A stretch of 64,000 nt of DNA, from contig QQVM01000005.1 in the NCBI GenBank assembly GCA_003389385.1, forward strand, positions 1-64,000, read 5' to 3'. Source of the DNA: Bacteroidota bacterium. GTDB taxonomy: Bacteria; Bacteroidota; Bacteroidia; AKYH767-A; 2013-40CM-41-45. Shown piece by piece: positions 58,603-64,000 of this stretch. Each line of letters begins with the position of its first letter. Position 1 is the stretch's first letter. The notes below the pieces were generated by a model. The model was not told the DNA's origin. It did not search any database and saw nothing but the letters and a program-made list of their open reading frames with translations. The position numbers and the translations under genes were made by a program.

Positions 58603-59849
58603 TAAAATGTTTTTGACAAAGATACGAAAGCTCCCTGAGCTTTTCCCTTGCTGCCCGTCAACATTCCAACCAGATAATCACTTTGCAGCATCACAGTAAA
58701 ATTGCCGGGGATATGCAATAAATACGAAAGCCCTGCATCCAGATTTCCATAAAGTCCGTAAAGAAGTTTAACTCCTGTGTGATGATATTTTCCGGTCTTG
58801 TATCTGAATTCAGTCCATCCTGAAAATCCGGTATTGTAAAACAAAACATGCTCTATTCCTGCACCGGCAATCATTCTGTCCCCATCAAACTTTTTGTAGT
58901 AATTCATGCCTATTCTCGCAGGGGTTTTCATTATGAATGATTCTTTCTTCCTATTGGTCAGAAAGGCCTGAATGTATGCACTGTCATTGTCAACAATACC
59001 TCTTACAGAATCGGAAAAGTTGAACAGTTCACTTACGTCTATTCCTTCAAATCGAAAGCTTGTATCCACAGGAATATAAGCACTTCGCGATCCCCAGTTA
59101 ATAAATCCCAGATTTTGAAAATATGCGGTCAACTGTGAGCTTGAAGAAAACTCTGCAGACCATCCGGCTGACAATGAAGCTCCCGCACCCTGGAACCTCC
59201 GTCGGAGGGAATCGCTTTGCCTGATTTCCATGTCAAGACCTAAGTCCATATAAAAACCATCCTGCGCAGTAAAGAGACTAGATTCGTTTGTCCTGATTCC
59301 AAAATAATCAATACCACGGTTCAGTGATATCAATGCATAACAGGATGAAGACTTATTTGCAGATCTTTGTATTTCAATTCCGGCGCTGACTTGCTGATAT
59401 CGAAAGGCATTCAATTCGAATTTTCCTATATCGGCTGTTTGACCTTCGAACATTTTATTGCCTCTGAAATACAGTTCAAAGGCATCGCCAGGAAAACGGC
59501 TGTCGAGAAAATAACGATTGGAAAAATTAAAGATGAATGAAGCACCAGAGATGCCCATGATTGTATCGGCTTCAGACCGAAATTCAATATTGAAATTGTA
59601 ATCGGCTCCGAATCTATTTTTTTCTTTCAGATTGCTGCTGACATTGTCCTTTAATTCTGTGCCGATGAATTTGTTAAGAAAATAGGCCTGTGCGAATTCG
59701 TTTGTAATTGCATCTGAACCGAATTTATAATTTCCGGAAATGCTCAGCCTGTTCCCTGATTCATAGGAAAACGGCAGCTCTGATCTCCAAACCTGAGCCT
59801 GGCTGAATGCACTGATGCAACAAAAAAATATAAATAGAGCTATCTTCAC
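58602..59849 (-). CDS. Outer-membrane beta-barrel-like protein (possibly DUF5723)
   Basis: Signal peptide; alternating hydrophobic strands; terminal aromatic (AFVSLSKTF). Confidence 0.65.
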   Translation of the reverse strand: MKIALFIFFCCISAFSQAQVWRSELPFSYESGNRLSISGNYKFGSDAITNEFAQAYFLNKFIGTELKDNVSSNLKEKNRFGADYNFNIEFRSEADTIMGISGASFIFNFSNRYFLDSRFPGDAFELYFRGNKMFEGQTADIGKFELNAFRYQQVSAGIEIQRSANKSSSCYALISLNRGIDYFGIRTNESSLFTAQDGFYMDLGLDMEIRQSDSLRRRFQGAGASLSAGWSAEFSSSSQLTAYFQNLGFINWGSRSAYIPVDTSFRFEGIDVSELFNFSDSVRGIVDNDSAYIQAFLTNRKKESFIMKTPARIGMNYYKKFDGDRMIAGAGIEHVLFYNTGFSGWTEFRYKTGKYHHTGVKLLYGLYGNLDAGLSYLLHIPGNFTVMLQSDYLVGMLTGSKGKAQGAFVSLSKTF

Positions 59850-59852
59850 GGA

Positions 59853-61445
59853 TCAGCGAATTGAATATATTCCGTCTCCTGTCAGACGAAGTTTCAGTTT
59901 ATAATGCGAATAAATTTGTATCAGTTGCGAATAATCCGGTGTGTTGAATCTGCCTCGAATGCCAAGGTATTTTCCGTTCTTCAAAATGTCTCTTCTTCGG
60001 CTGTCTGCAAATACATCAAATTCGCTCAATATCGGTGAAACAGCTATGTAATTCAAGTCAGTGTTGGCTTTTCTCACAAGACCCGGACCAAGCAGCGAAT
60101 CTGTAATGTTTCTCTGTTCGTCGAGAACAAAAAGCTGCAGTTCGATGTCAAATGGAAAGCCGTTTTCCACAATCAGTTTCAGTCTGGTCTCACCGGCATT
60201 ATCAAAGTCGGTGAATGTGCCAAGCTCCATTTTTTGCGTATCTGCAAGCATCAAGTTCTCTGCAGCGAAACGCAAAGGCATGGATAGCTTCATGCGGCCT
60301 TCGACCAGATAATCACTGTAAACAAAATCATTGTAGGAAGAAATGTTTCCAAGCGGGTTGAATTCAATCTCCGCTTCATAGTTGATGCGGTCGGGAATGT
60401 TCTCAATGAAAGAAATGAGATTACTGTTTGAATTGTTCAGGCTGAAAACCCTGCTGCTTTTTATCGGAGCCTGGCCTGTTACAGGATTTTCAATTGCCCG
60501 GTTAATATTGATTACGTTTCCTATCATCGTAGGAGCGTTGAGTGGAACCGATGCACTGCTTCGGGAATTTACAGACTCCAGGAAATTAAATTTGATTCTG
60601 GCATCGGCGCCGATGTAATTGTCTATGAAAATATCAAGATTCATGCTGTCAAGCTTAATCATTCCGTCTTTGATAAGTCCACCGATTCCGATATTCTCAG
60701 ACGAGCTTTCACGGATGAAATTTTGTCCCAAATATCCTCTTGCATAGGATGGTTCCATATCAATTATACTGGTCATGATATTGATCACAGTATCATTGAA
60801 GTTCACAGTAAACGCAGTGCCTGAAGGATCAGAAACTGCCTGGACATTGTAGTAAATCGTATTGAATGATGAATTGGTCGAACCTTTCAGATTTACGGAG
60901 TAACCGGATAAATCTATATCCATTATAAACCTACCAGGACCTCCAGGGCCTGCCTCGTCCACGGTCTGAGTGAAAGTAAGAGCTGTACCATTTTTAACTG
61001 CTCCCGGAATGGTATAAGTGTAAATAATTTTGGATGGGAGTGTATTGATCATTTCAACCCTGATTATTCCTGATCTCACTCTCAGCTCGTTCAGTGAGAC
61101 GCCGGATAATCCAAGCAGAACATTATTGTTGTTTGAAAAAAATGGGAAGCCCGGATTTATAGTAGAGGTAACGAATGGCCAGGTGATTACTTTAGGGATG
61201 ATAGTATCAGGAACCTCATAAATCGAATCAAGATTAAAATCGTAAAATGAGCGCTCATAAAGTATGTGAACAGAACCGTCACCTTGTATGGAAGTAATTG
61301 AATCAGCTATCAGATTTCCTATTCCGATTTCGGCCTGCACCAATGGACCAATGACGGAAACGTCCCATCTTGGTTTATCATATTCCTTGCTGCATGAGTG
61401 AAAAAGCAGTAGAATTAAAACCGCCGCGATATTCCTTATTTTCAT
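59853..61445 (-). CDS. Hypothetical lipoprotein
   Basis: Lipobox-like LLLFHSCSKEYDKP; 3 bp from next gene. Confidence 0.7.
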   Translation of the reverse strand: MKIRNIAAVLILLLFHSCSKEYDKPRWDVSVIGPLVQAEIGIGNLIADSITSIQGDGSVHILYERSFYDFNLDSIYEVPDTIIPKVITWPFVTSTINPGFPFFSNNNNVLLGLSGVSLNELRVRSGIIRVEMINTLPSKIIYTYTIPGAVKNGTALTFTQTVDEAGPGGPGRFIMDIDLSGYSVNLKGSTNSSFNTIYYNVQAVSDPSGTAFTVNFNDTVINIMTSIIDMEPSYARGYLGQNFIRESSSENIGIGGLIKDGMIKLDSMNLDIFIDNYIGADARIKFNFLESVNSRSSASVPLNAPTMIGNVININRAIENPVTGQAPIKSSRVFSLNNSNSNLISFIENIPDRINYEAEIEFNPLGNISSYNDFVYSDYLVEGRMKLSMPLRFAAENLMLADTQKMELGTFTDFDNAGETRLKLIVENGFPFDIELQLFVLDEQRNITDSLLGPGLVRKANTDLNYIAVSPILSEFDVFADSRRRDILKNGKYLGIRGRFNTPDYSQLIQIYSHYKLKLRLTGDGIYSIR

Positions 61446-61523
61446 AATTTATAGAGCGGGTAAATATGCGAAATTATTGTCTTGAACCTGAACAGGCTGT
61501 ATGGAGTTTTCATCAGATACTTA

Positions 61524-62807
61524 TCAGTATCCGTATTTTTCTTTCCATCGTTGTTTCAGAAATTCTCTTAATTCCATCTCTCTCGGATTGCTTCCGGGAT
61601 TATAAAGCTGCTTTCCACTCAGCTGCTCAGGCATGAACTCCTGACCCGCGAACGAATCTTTTTTTGAGTGATCATATTCATAACCTTCAGAATATCCCAG
61701 TTCTTTCATCAGCTTTGTCGGAGCATTCCGAATATGCAAAGGCACAGGAAGATCTCCGCTTTGTCTGACCAGCTGAAGCGCTTCCTCAATAGCCATGTAG
61801 GATGCATTGCTTTTTGCAGAAGATGCAAGGTAAATTGCTGTCTGGCTCAAGATTATTCTGCATTCAGGATATCCTGTCTTGTAGCATGCTTCAAAGCAGG
61901 CAGTGGCAATAACCAGAGCAGTTGGATTTGCATTTCCAATATCTTCGGATGCAAGAATCAGCATTCGTCTCGCAATGAACATAGGATCCTCACCACCATG
62001 AATCATTCTGGCAAGCCAGTAAACAGCCGCATTGGGATCAGAACCCCGTATTGACTTTATGAAAGCGCTGATGATATCATAATGTTGTTCTCCCCCTTTG
62101 TCGTATAGTGCCGATTTTTCCTGAGCAAGCTTTTGAACCACTTCATCACTGATGATTACATCTTCCTCTTCATTGTAAGAATTAACTGTCAGTTCGAGCA
62201 GATTCAGCAATTTGCGTGCATCACCTCCTGAAAGCCTGAGCAATGCATTTGTTGCTTCCAGGTGAATTTTTCTCTTTTTTAAAGAGGGGGCATTTTCTAT
62301 AGCGTAGCTGATTATTTTCAGCAGATCTTCCTTGCCTAGTTCTTTCAATACATATACCTGGCATCTTGAAAGCAGGGGAGAGATCACTTCAAAGGATGGA
62401 TTCTCTGTAGTAGCTCCTATTAATGTGACATATCCTCTTTCAACAGCATGAAGTAGTGAATCCTGTTGGCTCTTGCTGAATCGGTGTATTTCATCAATAA
62501 ATAATATTGCATTCCCTTCCACTTCTTTCAACTCTCCGGAATATCGAATCGCCCTATCAATAAGCTCCCTTACGTCTTTTACCCCGGAATGGACAGCACT
62601 TAGCGTGTAAAACGGCCTTTTTAACCCTGATGCAATGATATTGGCCAGTGTAGTTTTACCTACTCCCGGCGGTCCCCAGAGAATCATGGAGGGAATACGT
62701 CCTGACTCAATGGCTTTTCTTAAAACCGAATCTTTGCCAACAAGGTGATCCTGACCGAAATAATGATCCAGATCTTTTGGCCTTAAACATTCTGCAAGAG
62801 GAATCAT
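61524..62807 (-). CDS. rarA: Replication-associated recombination protein A (AAA ATPase)
   Basis: LAECLRPKDLDHYFGQDHLVG, ILWGPPGVGKTTLANIIA, AILFIDEIHRFSKSQQD, GATTENPSFEV. Confidence 0.96.
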   Translation of the reverse strand: MIPLAECLRPKDLDHYFGQDHLVGKDSVLRKAIESGRIPSMILWGPPGVGKTTLANIIASGLKRPFYTLSAVHSGVKDVRELIDRAIRYSGELKEVEGNAILFIDEIHRFSKSQQDSLLHAVERGYVTLIGATTENPSFEVISPLLSRCQVYVLKELGKEDLLKIISYAIENAPSLKKRKIHLEATNALLRLSGGDARKLLNLLELTVNSYNEEEDVIISDEVVQKLAQEKSALYDKGGEQHYDIISAFIKSIRGSDPNAAVYWLARMIHGGEDPMFIARRMLILASEDIGNANPTALVIATACFEACYKTGYPECRIILSQTAIYLASSAKSNASYMAIEEALQLVRQSGDLPVPLHIRNAPTKLMKELGYSEGYEYDHSKKDSFAGQEFMPEQLSGKQLYNPGSNPREMELREFLKQRWKEKYGY

Positions 62808-62886
62808 CTGTCCAAGATACTCATCAATGTTAACAATTCACCAACAGGGTTCAGGCTTTGTCTTTTGCACTGCAAAACAATTGCTT

Positions 62887-62895
62887 TACCTTTGC
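62887..62895 (+). promoter_or_regulatory. -7 element TACCTTTGC with upstream TTG at 19-bp spacing
   Basis: TTG (62865-62867)-N19-TACCTTTGC, 17 nt before ATG 62913. Confidence 0.65.
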
Positions 62896-62912
62896 GAACT
62901 ATTTTGAAATCA

Positions 62913-64000
62913 ATGAAGTGCGGTAAAATTGTTTTGTGGCTTTGTATGGGCCTTTCCTTTGTTCGAGTGCAGGCTCAGCAAGCGGGGCAGTTTAGGAACT
63001 TGCCAGATTCTGTTCGTCAGAATATGCCGAAAATCGGAAAGGTGAGCGGCCAGGTCATGGATGGCGCAACAGGTGAGCCCGTGGGATTCGCTTCTGTTGC
63101 AGTTTTATCAGTTCCTGATTCTTCTCTGGTTGGTGGAAACATGACAGATGAGAAGGGAAATTTCCAGATTTCAGAATTACCATATGGGAGGTACTGTCTG
63201 CAAATTTCCTTTGTAGGTTACAGCACCCGGTTCAGTGATCCTTTCGGTATCATGCCTCAAAATACCGAACATCACAGCGGTGTCATCAAATTGAATACCT
63301 CGGCTTCTCGTCTGAAGCAGATTGATGTAGTCGGGGAGAAATCGGAATTCAACAATTCACTCGACCGAAAAGTCTACAATGTGGACAAAAACATTGTGAA
63401 TACAGGCGGGACAGTCACTGAGGTCATGCAAAACATTCCATCTGTGACTGTGGATATAGACGGAAGAGTGAGTTTGAGAGGATCTGAAAACGTCAGTATA
63501 CTGATTGACGGAAAACCTTCCGGTATGCTGGGAAGCGACAGGAAGGCGGTACTTGACCAGATTCCGGCGAGTGCTGTGGATCAAATTGAAGTCATCACGA
63601 ATCCATCAGCCAAATATGAAGCGAGCGGAATGGCCGGCATCATCAACATCAAGACTAAGAAGGAAAAGATGAAGGGCCTGAACGGAAATGTTTCTGCAGG
63701 TGTTGGCTCGAACGATAAATACAATTTAAGCGGCGGTCTGAACAACCGTACAGCAAAGACTAATATTCATACAAATTTTTCATACAGAAACGATACAAGA
63801 AGTACTACCGGCACAGGAATTCAACAGCATTATTTTCCCGATCGTGAACCTTATTACTATACTTTCAATTCACAGGGAACACGAAAGTCAGAATTTGTAT
63901 CGGGTAAAGTTGGTGCCGATTTTTATCTTGATCAGAGAAATGTAATCGGGATCAGCGGCTCAGCAAACAGGAGAACAGAATATGATCCTGATCAGGTCGA
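62913..64000 (+). CDS. Outer membrane beta-barrel / TonB-receptor-like protein, truncated by window edge
   Basis: Own translation: MKCGKIVLWLCMGLSFVRVQAQ...GKVSGQVMDGATGEPVGFASVAVL...SRLKQIDVVGEKSEFNNSLDRKVYNV...VTEVMQNIPSVTVDIDGRVSLRGSENVSILIDGKPSG; absent from ORF track because it is open at the edge. Confidence 0.88.
   Translation, partial: MKCGKIVLWLCMGLSFVRVQAQQAGQFRNLPDSVRQNMPKIGKVSGQVMDGATGEPVGFASVAVLSVPDSSLVGGNMTDEKGNFQISELPYGRYCLQISFVGYSTRFSDPFGIMPQNTEHHSGVIKLNTSASRLKQIDVVGEKSEFNNSLDRKVYNVDKNIVNTGGTVTEVMQNIPSVTVDIDGRVSLRGSENVSILIDGKPSGMLGSDRKAVLDQIPASAVDQIEVITNPSAKYEASGMAGIINIKTKKEKMKGLNGNVSAGVGSNDKYNLSGGLNNRTAKTNIHTNFSYRNDTRSTTGTGIQQHYFPDREPYYYTFNSQGTRKSEFVSGKVGADFYLDQRNVIGISGSANRRTEYDPDQV

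Overview
The window reads as a Bacteroidetes (Bacteroidota) chromosome segment. Lineage cues are TAnnTTTGC promoters, T9SS-type C-terminal sorting domains, a TonB-receptor/DUF4249 pair and TonB receptors with carboxypeptidase-like N-termini. About 55 protein genes are supported, plus one RNase P RNA (rnpB, about 32936-33331). Most of the window is ordinary core genome: lptD-like, amidase, mlaD-like, slyD-like, trxB, recF, ndk, pnt genes, ffh, folD, queE, kdsA, rarA. The unusual material is mostly non-coding. (1) The first ~4.1 kb is a cassette-like segment holding a single-chain type IIG-like restriction-modification gene. It is flanked by two large hairpins with unrelated stems but the same 14-nt loop sequence (GGGTCGGCTTGTGT), further short repeats in mirror order, and a GTTAGCTGC/GCAGCTAAC inverted pair. 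(2) Two GTTCGGAGTTCG-type repeat arrays lie at 4.32-4.72 kb (34/35-bp units) and 6.10-6.22 kb (7-bp units). The second contains a (GGGGTTT)4GGGG G-quadruplex motif and ends in a 20-bp perfect inverted repeat. (3) A bipartite structured element of about 110 nt occurs twice (about 14968-15085 on minus, about 28228-28345 on plus), with conserved loops and compensatory stem changes. Copy 1 lies between two near-identical copies of the slyD 3' end plus terminator. (4) Five helically phased TTAAC repeats lie between a two-component operon and a divergent secreted-protein gene. (5) A T9SS-type secreted protein carries a lysyl-oxidase-like domain that appears to keep the copper ligands and cofactor Lys/Tyr. 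No searches or folding programs were run; family names come from motif recognition in the supplied translations.
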